This document shows positions 52,621-62,035 of a stretch of 64,000 nt of DNA, piece after piece. This DNA comes from Caulobacteraceae bacterium (GTDB lineage Bacteria > Pseudomonadota > Alphaproteobacteria > Caulobacterales > Caulobacteraceae). Below the pieces are notes generated by a model. That model saw only the letters and a program-made list of their open reading frames with translations, did not search any database and was not told the origin of the DNA. Where the stretch lies: NCBI GenBank assembly GCA_947441065.1, contig CANESI010000006.1, positions 1-64,000 on the forward strand, given 5' to 3'. The position numbers were made by a program, and so were the translations under genes. Position 1 is the stretch's first letter; every line of letters begins with the position of its first letter.

Positions 52621-52717
52621 AGGGCCGGGCCTCGCTCACGCTTGACGGTCAGGTCGTACCGGAGTCTAGGCCAAGAAGGGCTTGAAGATCAATGTGTAAC
52701 CGCCCGTTTGGTAGTTA

Positions 52718-54841
52718 TCAGGACCCAGCCCTAAAGGCCCGGGCCTGACGCTCAATTTCAGCCCGCCCACCAGACGGCACCTGAGCCTTGAGTGTGGCCA
52801 CCTTCTTGAGGGCCTCTTGATCGCCCGTTTGCGCCGCAATCAGATACCAGCGATAGGCCTCAGCGCTGTTGGCCGTGACGCCAAGCCCGGTCTCATAGAG
52901 CTGAGCCAGATTATACTGGCTGTCGAGCATGCCGCGCTCGGCGGCCCGGCGGAACCATTGGGCTGCAAGAACCGGGTTCTGAGCCCCACCTTGGCCATAA
53001 TAGTGATAGAGCCCCATCCGGTGCATCGCCTCGACCACACCCGACCTTGCCGAACGTTCGGTCCAAAGGCGGGCCGTCGGCAGGTCCTTGGTTAGGCCCA
53101 GATCGCCAGTTTCAAACAGCTTTCCCAAGTCGTTTTGAGCCGGAGCATAGCCCTGTTCGGCAAGGCGCTTGAGCTTGGCCAAACCGGTGCCGTCCGTTGA
53201 GGACAGGCTCTTGAGCAGATTGGCATAGTCCCGCGAGGAGATGACAGACCTTGATTGGGTGACCGATTCAATCGGCGTACCGACATCATTTTGGGTCAAA
53301 TCAGGGCTAAGGGCGGCAACGGCAGTGCGGGGTGCACGCGGCGTTGAGGGTTCTGCCGCTTGGACCATCTGGCTGGCATCGGGGATCGGTACAGCGGCTT
53401 TCCGTTCACCCTTGAGCGTGGTCATGATCGTCTGGAAGGCTTGAGCGGGAGAAAGATTTTGCTGGCCAGAGCCGAGGATCGCCAAACCGGCAATGGCGAC
53501 CGCCACGGAGATAACCGCCAAGCTGGCGACGATGGCCTTACGAGGCACCACTTGCTTCTGCCGGCGGGTCGCACGGCCTTTGGAGGGCGCGCGCGCAAAT
53601 AGAACGTCACCATCGCCTTGGATCACTGACAAAGGCGCGGCTCTCGCGGGCTGATAGGCCTCTGAGACAAGCTTTGGGTCTGGCTCGACCTCTTTCGCTT
53701 GGATTTCTGCAGGCACACCGATGATCTCGTCGGCCTGATCTTCTAAACGCTCATCCTGCAGGCCGTTGATCTTTGCGGCCAGTTCAGCGGCAAGACCGCT
53801 AGAGAAGAAGCTTGCACCCTCATCCCCGTCGATTTCGCCGCCCTCGACGTCGTCCAGCGAAGGCTCAGGCAGACTTGACCCTGCACCAAGCTCCGCCCAA
53901 GAGGGCTCCAACTCACCCTCATCCATGGTCATGAACGGATTGATCAGAGTGGGTTCAAGAGGACGGGTTTCAGCCATGACCTTCTCAGGCGCGGGCTCAG
54001 GCTCAGGCTCAGCGTCAACCTCGACTTCAGCAAGTACAGGCGCAGGACCAACAACCCGTTGATCCAGCTTGGTGCGGGCCTCTTCCAAAAGTCGGGCTGT
54101 GCGCTCTTCGCTCTGACGAATCCGTTCGGACAGATCCGTTGTGGCCTCAAAGGTGCGCTCAGCCATGCTGCTGGATAGAAGCGAAAACTCATCCTTGGCT
54201 TCTGTAATGGCTTGAGAAGAACGGCGCTCTGAACTGGCAATCCGTTCTGACAGCCGATCCGTAATCCGATTGATCTCAGCGCCCAGCCGCTCGAGCGAGT
54301 CGGACTGAACGATCTCGTAGCGCCCGAGCCTTTGATCCATCGCGCCGCCGAGGCGGGCCACTTCACCGCTTACCTGTTCAAGAGCGGCAGAAGACCGCCG
54401 CTCGGCCGACAGCACATGCCGGCCCATGGCCTCCAAGGCCTTGGCAAGCTGCGAGAAGCGGCGGTCTGTGCTGGACTTGAGGCTTTGGACCAGATCGCTG
54501 CGAACATCCTCGACCTGCTTGTGCAGATCGCGCGCGAGTGCCTCGAACCGATGTTCAATCGTGTGACGCTCGCCCAATCCACCGGCCCCGGATTTGGCCA
54601 GCCGATCAATGGCCGCCTGCAGGCCTTGGATCGCTTCAGAGGTCGCGGCCTCGGTCCGATCCAAGCGCTCGTTCAGACGCGCCACGACAGCCTCAGCCAA
54701 CTGGGCGGTTTGGGCGTCCTGCGCCTTTAGAGGTTTGGTTCGGTCATGGGCTGGCATCACCAAGCGAACAGCAGAACGCTCTGCTGTCTCTGGGAACTCG
54801 GGCTCTGGCCCCTCTACGCTCCAGGGTTCCCCCAAGGCCAT
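52718..54841 (-). CDS. PodJ-like polar protein: coiled coil, one membrane segment, Sel1 repeats
   Basis: About 707 residues. The cytoplasmic part has a long coiled coil (about 46-266) and an acidic, Pro-rich linker (about 270-435). One membrane segment (436-457) is followed by a periplasmic Sel1/TPR domain of three or four repeats (about 573-690; A-E-Q-G-Y-A-P-A-Q, G-L-Y-H-Y-Y-G-Q-G, A-A-E-R-G-M-L-D-S-Q). This order is that of the Caulobacter polarity factor PodJ, but it is shorter and lacks a recognisable peptidoglycan-binding tail. ATG 54841 follows GGTGGAG; GTG 54913 is possible. It may organise a pole or the septum. Confidence 0.65.
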   Translation of the reverse strand: MALGEPWSVEGPEPEFPETAERSAVRLVMPAHDRTKPLKAQDAQTAQLAEAVVARLNERLDRTEAATSEAIQGLQAAIDRLAKSGAGGLGERHTIEHRFEALARDLHKQVEDVRSDLVQSLKSSTDRRFSQLAKALEAMGRHVLSAERRSSAALEQVSGEVARLGGAMDQRLGRYEIVQSDSLERLGAEINRITDRLSERIASSERRSSQAITEAKDEFSLLSSSMAERTFEATTDLSERIRQSEERTARLLEEARTKLDQRVVGPAPVLAEVEVDAEPEPEPAPEKVMAETRPLEPTLINPFMTMDEGELEPSWAELGAGSSLPEPSLDDVEGGEIDGDEGASFFSSGLAAELAAKINGLQDERLEDQADEIIGVPAEIQAKEVEPDPKLVSEAYQPARAAPLSVIQGDGDVLFARAPSKGRATRRQKQVVPRKAIVASLAVISVAVAIAGLAILGSGQQNLSPAQAFQTIMTTLKGERKAAVPIPDASQMVQAAEPSTPRAPRTAVAALSPDLTQNDVGTPIESVTQSRSVISSRDYANLLKSLSSTDGTGLAKLKRLAEQGYAPAQNDLGKLFETGDLGLTKDLPTARLWTERSARSGVVEAMHRMGLYHYYGQGGAQNPVLAAQWFRRAAERGMLDSQYNLAQLYETGLGVTANSAEAYRWYLIAAQTGDQEALKKVATLKAQVPSGGRAEIERQARAFRAGS

Positions 54842-55000
54842 CCGATTCGGTCTCCACCTATTGGGCCCTAGGCTAACGCCGGTTTGATAGGGTGTAAACG
54901 AACCATTAACCACGGGAGGCGATTAATTAAACACAATTTTAAGGAGCCTATTGTCCGAGTAGCCCTTGCGCAGGGGTCATAGGATCGCCATTCAAGGCCT
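54842..55000. promoter_or_regulatory. AT-rich divergent promoter region
   Basis: The gap between the PodJ-like and 70-residue membrane protein genes contains GATTAATTAAACACAATTTT, AT-rich against a GC-rich background. It is a likely promoter region. No gene is visible. Confidence 0.4.
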
Positions 55001-55213
55001 ATGGATCAGACGACCACCTTGGTGATTGGCGCAATCGCCGCTCTCTTGACCGCATTTTTTGGCTGGCGCGGGGCCCTGCCGCCGAACTTCGCTAAGGGGC
55101 CGAGGCTCATTCCCTATCGGTTCTTGATGCTATTAAGTGCTGCGGTCCTGTTGATGATGGTCGTCCATCTGGCCAACCTCCTCGGGATCCAGACCGGCAA
55201 TGGCCAACGTTAA
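55001..55213 (+). CDS. Small two-helix membrane protein
   Basis: 70 residues. Two hydrophobic segments (about 5-24 and 41-63) are joined by a basic loop with P-P-N-F-A-K-G-P-R-L-I-P. The layout is conserved among unnamed Caulobacterales proteins as far as I can recall. Function unknown. The stop overlaps the stop of the convergent MprF-like gene by 4 bp. Confidence 0.6.
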   Translation: MDQTTTLVIGAIAALLTAFFGWRGALPPNFAKGPRLIPYRFLMLLSAAVLLMMVVHLANLLGIQTGNGQR

Positions 55214-56868
55214 TTCGAAGGCTCGTCTGGGCGCTTGGGTCGCTTAGCGAGGCCCACCATACCCCCTGATGCCAGCATGCTCGCATCGGCCAAGAGAATC
55301 GGTATGGCCCATTTGTGAGGTGCAGCCACATAGCGCGGCTCCCAGATCGGATCATACTTGTCCTTGTAGCGCCGCACGCCCCGGAAATTGTAGATCTCCT
55401 CGCCGCGCTCGAACATCAGCCGCCCCACGCGAGACAGGATCGGTGCCAAGGGACGATCTTCCAAACCGGCCAAGGGCGCGACGCCAAATTCAAAGGCGAC
55501 ATAGCCCTGACCCACACCCCAGTGCAGCAATTCGACAAACAGATAGTCCATGACGTTCTTGGGTGCATCATCGGAGTAGCGCATCAGATCCATCGAAAAG
55601 GTCGTACGATCCGGTGTGGTCCAGATGGTGGCGAAAGCAACAATCTTGCCGTCGACCCGAACCAGGGCGCAGGGGAATTCTGCAACATAGCGCCGAATAA
55701 ACCCACCCAAGGAGAAGGCCTTATCACCGCCCGCATGGTGCTTAAGCCAAGCGTCAGAAATGGCTTCAAGCTCGTCAAGGATCGCAGGAACAGCTTGGGC
55801 AGGAACCACTTCAAACAGCGCCCCGACCTCGCCAGCCTTGCGCCAATTGCGGCGTAGAACCTCACGTTTGCGACCCTTGAGGCTGAAACTGTCCAAGGGC
55901 ACAGCGGCAGATTCGCCGGTCTTTTGGATGGAAAGGCCCAGTTCGACCGCTTCGGGCAAGATATCGGGTCCAATACCATAGAGCGCCGGACGGGCGGCGT
56001 GAGCATCGGCCAGTTCTCTAAACCGCCACAGAAGTTCCATCCGCTCATCACGGCGTCCGACCGGAGGACCCATCGCGATCCAAGACCTGCCCCGAACACC
56101 GAACATCAAAAAGGTTTCACCCGACTGTGAGAACAGGAACCGCTTGTCGCCGAGCAGGGCGAGGTTGGCTTCGGGAGGGGCATCCTCCGAACCGGCCAAG
56201 ATGGCGCGGACCCGCTCAAAGGTCGGATCATCATCGCCCACAACCGGCGGCGTTGCGGGGGTCGAGATCAGCCGCCAAATGCCAATGACCATGAACAGGA
56301 TCGCGACGCCCGCCGACGCCCGCAGCGAACGGCTCACATCATTGTCCGCCATAACCCGCCACCAGAGCTCGTCCGAATAGCCAATATTGTCGAACGACCA
56401 CAGGCCCAATGACACCGTGCCAACAATCGCCGCCAGGGCCGACAACATCCATCCCGGTGTAATCTCGACACGGGTCAGACGGGCCTTGCGCGGAAAGGCT
56501 TCATGCATAGGGAGAAGCAAGATCCCGATCAGCCCCAGCGCGACGCTTTCTTCCCAATTAAACCCTTTCAAGAGCGCCAAGATCGCGCTCAAGGTCACCA
56601 GCCCGATTGTCGCGGCCCAAGCCGCATCGAGACGGCGGCGCAGGCCAAAGGCCAGCAGCACCAAGACCAAACCCAAAATGCTCGACACGAAGTGGCTGAT
56701 TTCGACCAGCGAAAGGGGCGCGAACTCCACGAGGTTGCGCAACCGTTCCGGCTCGGACGGTGTGGCTCCAGAGGCCAGCAGTATCAGACCCGCGGCGAGG
56801 GCTGCGATAGCTGCAAGGGTTGGCGCGAGGGCCAAAATTCCTGGTTTGATATCTTGCGCCCAGCGCAT
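55210..56868 (-). CDS. MprF-like lysyl-phosphatidylglycerol synthase domain protein (DUF2156)
   Basis: 552 residues. About six membrane helices (to residue 200) precede a soluble C-terminal double-GNAT domain of MprF type (Y-G-I-G-P-D, R-N-W-R-K-A-G and F-E-F-G-V-A-P-L segments, ending with N-F-R-G-V-R-R-Y-K-D-K). Full-length MprF has about fourteen helices with a flippase part; that part is absent. It may aminoacylate phosphatidylglycerol or a related lipid. Confidence 0.8.
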   Translation of the reverse strand: MRWAQDIKPGILALAPTLAAIAALAAGLILLASGATPSEPERLRNLVEFAPLSLVEISHFVSSILGLVLVLLAFGLRRRLDAAWAATIGLVTLSAILALLKGFNWEESVALGLIGILLLPMHEAFPRKARLTRVEITPGWMLSALAAIVGTVSLGLWSFDNIGYSDELWWRVMADNDVSRSLRASAGVAILFMVIGIWRLISTPATPPVVGDDDPTFERVRAILAGSEDAPPEANLALLGDKRFLFSQSGETFLMFGVRGRSWIAMGPPVGRRDERMELLWRFRELADAHAARPALYGIGPDILPEAVELGLSIQKTGESAAVPLDSFSLKGRKREVLRRNWRKAGEVGALFEVVPAQAVPAILDELEAISDAWLKHHAGGDKAFSLGGFIRRYVAEFPCALVRVDGKIVAFATIWTTPDRTTFSMDLMRYSDDAPKNVMDYLFVELLHWGVGQGYVAFEFGVAPLAGLEDRPLAPILSRVGRLMFERGEEIYNFRGVRRYKDKYDPIWEPRYVAAPHKWAIPILLADASMLASGGMVGLAKRPKRPDEPSN

Positions 56869-57040
56869 GCGACTTCCCGAAAGGCCAATTGGTCGAGCTT
56901 ATATCGTAATTTTCGCAACAGTTTGATGGCTTCGACAGTTTACGACCTAAACAATGCAACACAATGGTTTCAAAGGGCTTGCTCCGGCCCGCGCCCTTGA
57001 TAAGGTCCGGACAAATCCAGACGATGTGAGGAAACCCACC

Positions 57041-58228
57041 ATGGCCGAATTTGACGATTTCCGCGCCGAGACCCGCGCGTGGCTTGAAACCAATTGCCCG
57101 CAGTCCATGCGCACCCCTATGCCGGGCGAGGAAACCCCTTGGGCCGGCCGTAAGGGCACCTATAAAAATCCCGATACAAAGCTCTGGCTCGACCGCATGG
57201 CGGCCAAGGGCTGGACCGCGCCAACTTGGCCCAAGGCCTATGGCGGCGGCGGTCTGTCACGCGGTGAGGCCAAGGTGCTGGAACAGGAAATGGCGCGTAT
57301 CAAGGCTCGCCCGCCTCTGTTCTCGTTCGGTCTTTGGATGCTTGGCCCGGTTCTCTTGGAATATGCCACTGAAGAGCAAAAGCTAGCCCACCTGCCCAAG
57401 ATCGTCACCGGCGAGATCCGCTGGTGCCAAGGCTATTCAGAGCCCGGCGCGGGCTCCGACCTAGCCTCGCTGCAGACCCGCGCGGAAGACAAGGGCGACC
57501 ACTATCTGGTCAACGGCCAGAAGGTCTGGACCTCCTATGCCGACCAAGCCGACTGGATCTTCTGCCTCGTGCGCACCGACACGACGGTTAAGCATGAGGG
57601 CATTTCGTTCCTGCTGTTCGACATGACCACCCCTGGCGTCGAGCCGCGTCCGATCAAGCTGATCAGCGGCGAGTCGCCCTTCTGCGAAACCTTCTTCACA
57701 GATGTGAAGGTCCCCAAGGCCCAGTTGGTTGGTAAGCTCAATGGCGGCTGGGAAATTGCCAAGCGCCTGCTGCAATATGAGCGCCAGAACATCTCCTCCA
57801 GCGGCTTTGGCGGCGCGGCGGGTCTGGAACTGGAACAGGTGGCCCTCAGCCATGTCGGTGACGTCGATGGCAAGATCGCCGATGCGGACCTGCGCGCCCG
57901 GATTGCCGGTCACAAGATGGACGCCAAGGCCTTTGCCCTGACTGTTCGTCGGGTTGAGGCCGAATCCAAGGCAGGTGGCACCATCAGCCCCGCCACCTCG
58001 ATCATCAAATATGCCGCCGCCAAGCTGAACCAAGACAAGTGCGAACTTCTGGTGGAATCTATGGGCCATCAGGGTCTGGGCTGGGAAGGCGAAGGCTTTA
58101 CCAAGCGCGAACTGATCGAGACGCGCGGCTGGCTGCGCTCCAAGGGCAATTCCATTGAGGGCGGCACGTCCGAGATCAACCTCAATGTCGTGGCTAAGCG
58201 CGTCCTTGGTCTGCTGGATCACCAGTAA
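57041..58228 (+). CDS. Acyl-CoA dehydrogenase, larger partner of the second pair
   Basis: 395 residues. The middle-domain loop G-Y-S-E-P-G-A-G-S-D and the C-terminal S-I-E-G-G-T-S-E-I are intact, so FAD binding should be normal. It resembles the catalytic chain of heteromeric FadE/ChsE enzymes. ATG 57041 follows GAGGAAAC. A DsbA-fold gene follows after 3 bp and a smaller dehydrogenase gene after that. Confidence 0.88.
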   Translation: MAEFDDFRAETRAWLETNCPQSMRTPMPGEETPWAGRKGTYKNPDTKLWLDRMAAKGWTAPTWPKAYGGGGLSRGEAKVLEQEMARIKARPPLFSFGLWMLGPVLLEYATEEQKLAHLPKIVTGEIRWCQGYSEPGAGSDLASLQTRAEDKGDHYLVNGQKVWTSYADQADWIFCLVRTDTTVKHEGISFLLFDMTTPGVEPRPIKLISGESPFCETFFTDVKVPKAQLVGKLNGGWEIAKRLLQYERQNISSSGFGGAAGLELEQVALSHVGDVDGKIADADLRARIAGHKMDAKAFALTVRRVEAESKAGGTISPATSIIKYAAAKLNQDKCELLVESMGHQGLGWEGEGFTKRELIETRGWLRSKGNSIEGGTSEINLNVVAKRVLGLLDHQ

Positions 58229-58231
58229 GCC

Positions 58232-58840
58232 ATGCCCAGCCTAACCTTCTGGTTTGAGTTCGCCTCGACCTATTCCTACCCTGCAGCCCATCGCATCGAA
58301 GCCTTGGCTGCGGCGGCAGGGGTGGATGTGGTATGGTGGCCGTTTCAACTCGGCCCCCTTCTCAATGCCCAGCAAGGCATGACCGACAGCCCGTTCAATG
58401 TGGTCCCCATCAAGGGGGTCTATATGTGGCGCGATATGGCTAGGGTCTGCGGCGAACTGGACCTGCCCCTGCGCAGTCCAAGCCGCTTCCCCCGCAATGG
58501 TTTTTTGGCCGCTCGGGTCGTTTTGGCGGACAAGACGCCCGGCTGGGCGAGCGCCTTCACCAAGGCGGTCTACAGCGCCAATTTTGCTGATGATCTGGAG
58601 ATTTCGGACCAAGAGGTCGTGACATCCCTGATCACCGGCCTTGGGGCGGACCCTGAAACGGTGCTGGCCGCGGCAGGCAGTGACGCCATCAAGGCCGAAC
58701 TGAAGGCCAATACGGCTGAGGCCATGGAACGCGGACTATTTGGTAGCCCGAGCTTCACCACCGACGACGGTGAGCTGTTCTGGGGCAATGATCGTTTAGA
58801 GGCAGCCCTCGCTTGGGCAGCCAATCCCAAAACCCTTTAA
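58232..58840 (+). CDS. 2-hydroxychromene-2-carboxylate isomerase-like (DsbA-fold) protein
   Basis: 202 residues. F-W-F-E-F-A-S-T-Y-S-Y-P-A at the start, N-G-F-L-A-A-R and F-G-S-P-S-F near the end mark the kappa-GST/HCCA isomerase group. It may isomerise an aromatic or carboxylate intermediate using glutathione. Its position between two dehydrogenase subunit genes suggests a shared catabolic pathway. Confidence 0.82.
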   Translation: MPSLTFWFEFASTYSYPAAHRIEALAAAAGVDVVWWPFQLGPLLNAQQGMTDSPFNVVPIKGVYMWRDMARVCGELDLPLRSPSRFPRNGFLAARVVLADKTPGWASAFTKAVYSANFADDLEISDQEVVTSLITGLGADPETVLAAAGSDAIKAELKANTAEAMERGLFGSPSFTTDDGELFWGNDRLEAALAWAANPKTL

Positions 58841-58864
58841 AAGAAAAATTAGAGAGAAACCCCA

Positions 58865-60001
58865 ATGGCTGTCTTGAACGAAGAACAGGTGATGCTGCGG
58901 GACGCGGCACGCGACTGGACGCAAGAAAAGTCGCCCGTCGCGGCCCTGCGCAAGCTGCGCGATACCAAGAGCGCGACCGGCTTTGATGCCGCCGCCTGGA
59001 CGGACATGGCCCAGATGGGCTGGGCCGGGGTGATCATTCCCGAAGCCCATGGTGGCGCCGATTTTGGCTATCGTAGCCTTGGACTGGTGCTGGAAGAGAC
59101 CGGCCGAACCCTGACCGCTTCGCCGCTGGTCTCGACCGCCCTGACCTCTGCCACAGCCCTGATACTCGGCGGGAGCGAAGCCCAAAAGGCTGCTTGGCTG
59201 CCCAAGATCGCGGCGGGCGAGATTGTCGCCACCCTGGCCGTTGACGAGACCGCCCATCACCACCCCTCGACCATCGCTCTGACCGCGACCAAGTCCGGAT
59301 CGGGCTATGTGCTGAACGGTGCCAAGAACTTTGTCCTCGATGGCGGCTCTGCTGACCTTCTGATCGTCGTGGCCCGCACCAGCGGTGGCAAGTCCGATGA
59401 GGCGGGCATCACCCTGTTCCTCGTCGACGGTTCAGCCAAGGGCCTGACGCGTCAGAACCTGACCATGGTCGATAGCCGCGCGGTAGCGAACCTGACCCTG
59501 AGCAATGTCGAAGTGGCCGCCGATGCGGTTCTGGGCCCTGTCGAAGGCGGCTTTGCCATCCTCGAACAGACCCTTGACCGCGCCCGCGCTGGTCTGGCCG
59601 CCGAAATGATCGGCACCGCCACCCAAGCCTTCGAGATCACGCTCGACTATCTCAAGACCCGCACCCAGTTCGGACAGGGCATCGGTACCTTCCAAGCCCT
59701 GCAGCACCGGGCGGCCAAGCTCTATACCGATCTAGAACTGGCCCGCTCCTGCGTGCAGGCGGCGCTGGACGCCATTGATGAAAAGTCCAACGACATCCGC
59801 GCTCTGGCGTCTCTGGCCAAGGCTAAGGCAGGCGACGTGCTGCATCTGGCCTCCAACGAGATGGTTCAGATGCATGGCGGTATCGGCATGACCGACGCCC
59901 ATGATGCAGGCCTCTATCTAAAGCGCGCACGGGTCGCTGAGGCCACCTTCGGCGGGTCCTCCTATCACCGCGACCGCTACGCCAAGCTTGGCGGGTTCTA
60001 G
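58865..60001 (+). CDS. Acyl-CoA dehydrogenase, smaller partner of the second pair
   Basis: 378 residues. The family fold is clear (Q-M-G-W-A-G-V-I-I-P-E, M-H-G-G-I-G-M-T), but the C-terminal motif with the catalytic glutamate and G-T is missing, as in the smaller chain at 15225-16340. It is probably the non-catalytic half of a heteromer with the product of 57041-58228. An SDR gene follows after 4 bp. Confidence 0.86.
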   Translation: MAVLNEEQVMLRDAARDWTQEKSPVAALRKLRDTKSATGFDAAAWTDMAQMGWAGVIIPEAHGGADFGYRSLGLVLEETGRTLTASPLVSTALTSATALILGGSEAQKAAWLPKIAAGEIVATLAVDETAHHHPSTIALTATKSGSGYVLNGAKNFVLDGGSADLLIVVARTSGGKSDEAGITLFLVDGSAKGLTRQNLTMVDSRAVANLTLSNVEVAADAVLGPVEGGFAILEQTLDRARAGLAAEMIGTATQAFEITLDYLKTRTQFGQGIGTFQALQHRAAKLYTDLELARSCVQAALDAIDEKSNDIRALASLAKAKAGDVLHLASNEMVQMHGGIGMTDAHDAGLYLKRARVAEATFGGSSYHRDRYAKLGGF

Positions 60002-60005
60002 ACCC

Positions 60006-60857
60006 ATGCAGGTCAAGGGCGCTGTTGCGATCATCACCGGCGCGGCCTCAGGCATCGGCCTTGGCATTGCCAGCGCCCTTGCCCGTCGCGGGGCCAAGGT
60101 CATATTAGCCGATATTCAAGCGGATCGCGCCGCTGAGGCCGCCAAGGCCCTATGCGATCAGGGTCTTCACGCCGCCAGTGCCAGCCTTGACGTGACCGAG
60201 GATGAGAGCTGGGCGGCCCTGGCGGAACTGGCCCCGACCCTCTTTGGGCAACCGGTGCAGATGCTGTTCAACAATGCCGGGGTCGGCCTGCGCGGCATGG
60301 TCCACACCACGCCCCGGCGCATGTGGGACTGGTCCTTTGCGGTTAATGTCACCGGAGCCTTTACCGGTGTCTCCACCTTTGTCCCCGCCATGTTGGCCAG
60401 CGGCCTGCCCTGTAAGATCGTCAATACGGCCTCGGAACATGCCTTAGGTCTGCCTGAAAGTGAGCGGGGCGGTATCTTGGCCCCCTATACCTCGGCCAAA
60501 CATGCCTTGATGGGCTATAGCCTCTGCATGCGCCGCGACTTTGCGGGCAGCAATGTCAGCGCCGGAGTCATCTGTCCGGGCGTGGTGGTCAGTGATATCT
60601 GGAACTCTCTGGCCCATCGCCAAGAGCGGTTCGGCGGACCCCGTCAGGTTCCCACCGATGTGGCCGAGGCCATGATCGCCACGGCCAAGGCCAAGGGGAT
60701 AACGTTAGAACTGGCCGGTGAGCGTATCGCCGATCAAGTGGAAGCCGACGCCTTCTTCATCTTCACCAACGGCCCAGACGAGACCGAGGTCGCTACCGAC
60801 TATCAGACCGAGATCATGGCCGCTCTGGCTAACTTCAACAGTCGCTATCGGGCCTAG
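60006..60857 (+). CDS. Short-chain dehydrogenase/reductase
   Basis: 283 residues. T-G-A-A-S-G-I-G binds NAD(P), and the catalytic residues are S143, Y161 and K165 (Y-T-S-A-K). It interconverts a hydroxy and keto group, perhaps on a CoA thioester in the same pathway. ATG 60006 starts 4 bp after the dehydrogenase stop. A GC-rich hairpin follows the stop codon. Confidence 0.9.
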   Translation: MQVKGAVAIITGAASGIGLGIASALARRGAKVILADIQADRAAEAAKALCDQGLHAASASLDVTEDESWAALAELAPTLFGQPVQMLFNNAGVGLRGMVHTTPRRMWDWSFAVNVTGAFTGVSTFVPAMLASGLPCKIVNTASEHALGLPESERGGILAPYTSAKHALMGYSLCMRRDFAGSNVSAGVICPGVVVSDIWNSLAHRQERFGGPRQVPTDVAEAMIATAKAKGITLELAGERIADQVEADAFFIFTNGPDETEVATDYQTEIMAALANFNSRYRA

Positions 60858-60858
60858 G

Positions 60859-60880
60859 CCCTCCCCACGCTGGGGGAGGG
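60859..60880. terminator. Hairpin CCCTCCCC/GGGGAGGG between SDR and formaldehyde dehydrogenase genes
   Basis: The stem starts at the SDR stop codon. The arms resemble the cores of repeats A and C, so it may be a decayed copy. No T-run follows. Confidence 0.55.
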
Positions 60881-60896
60881 TTGGAGCCAATCGGTC

Positions 60897-62003
<1,107 letters not shown>

Positions 62004-62035
62004 GGTCGGTGCTCCAAATCAGTCTGCGCTTTGGC

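Noticed and set aside
54920..54943. A CtrA-like TTAA-N-TTAA site upstream of the PodJ-like gene
   Set aside because: The spacing is eight bases, not the seven of the usual CtrA box, and the region is simply AT-rich; not enough to call.
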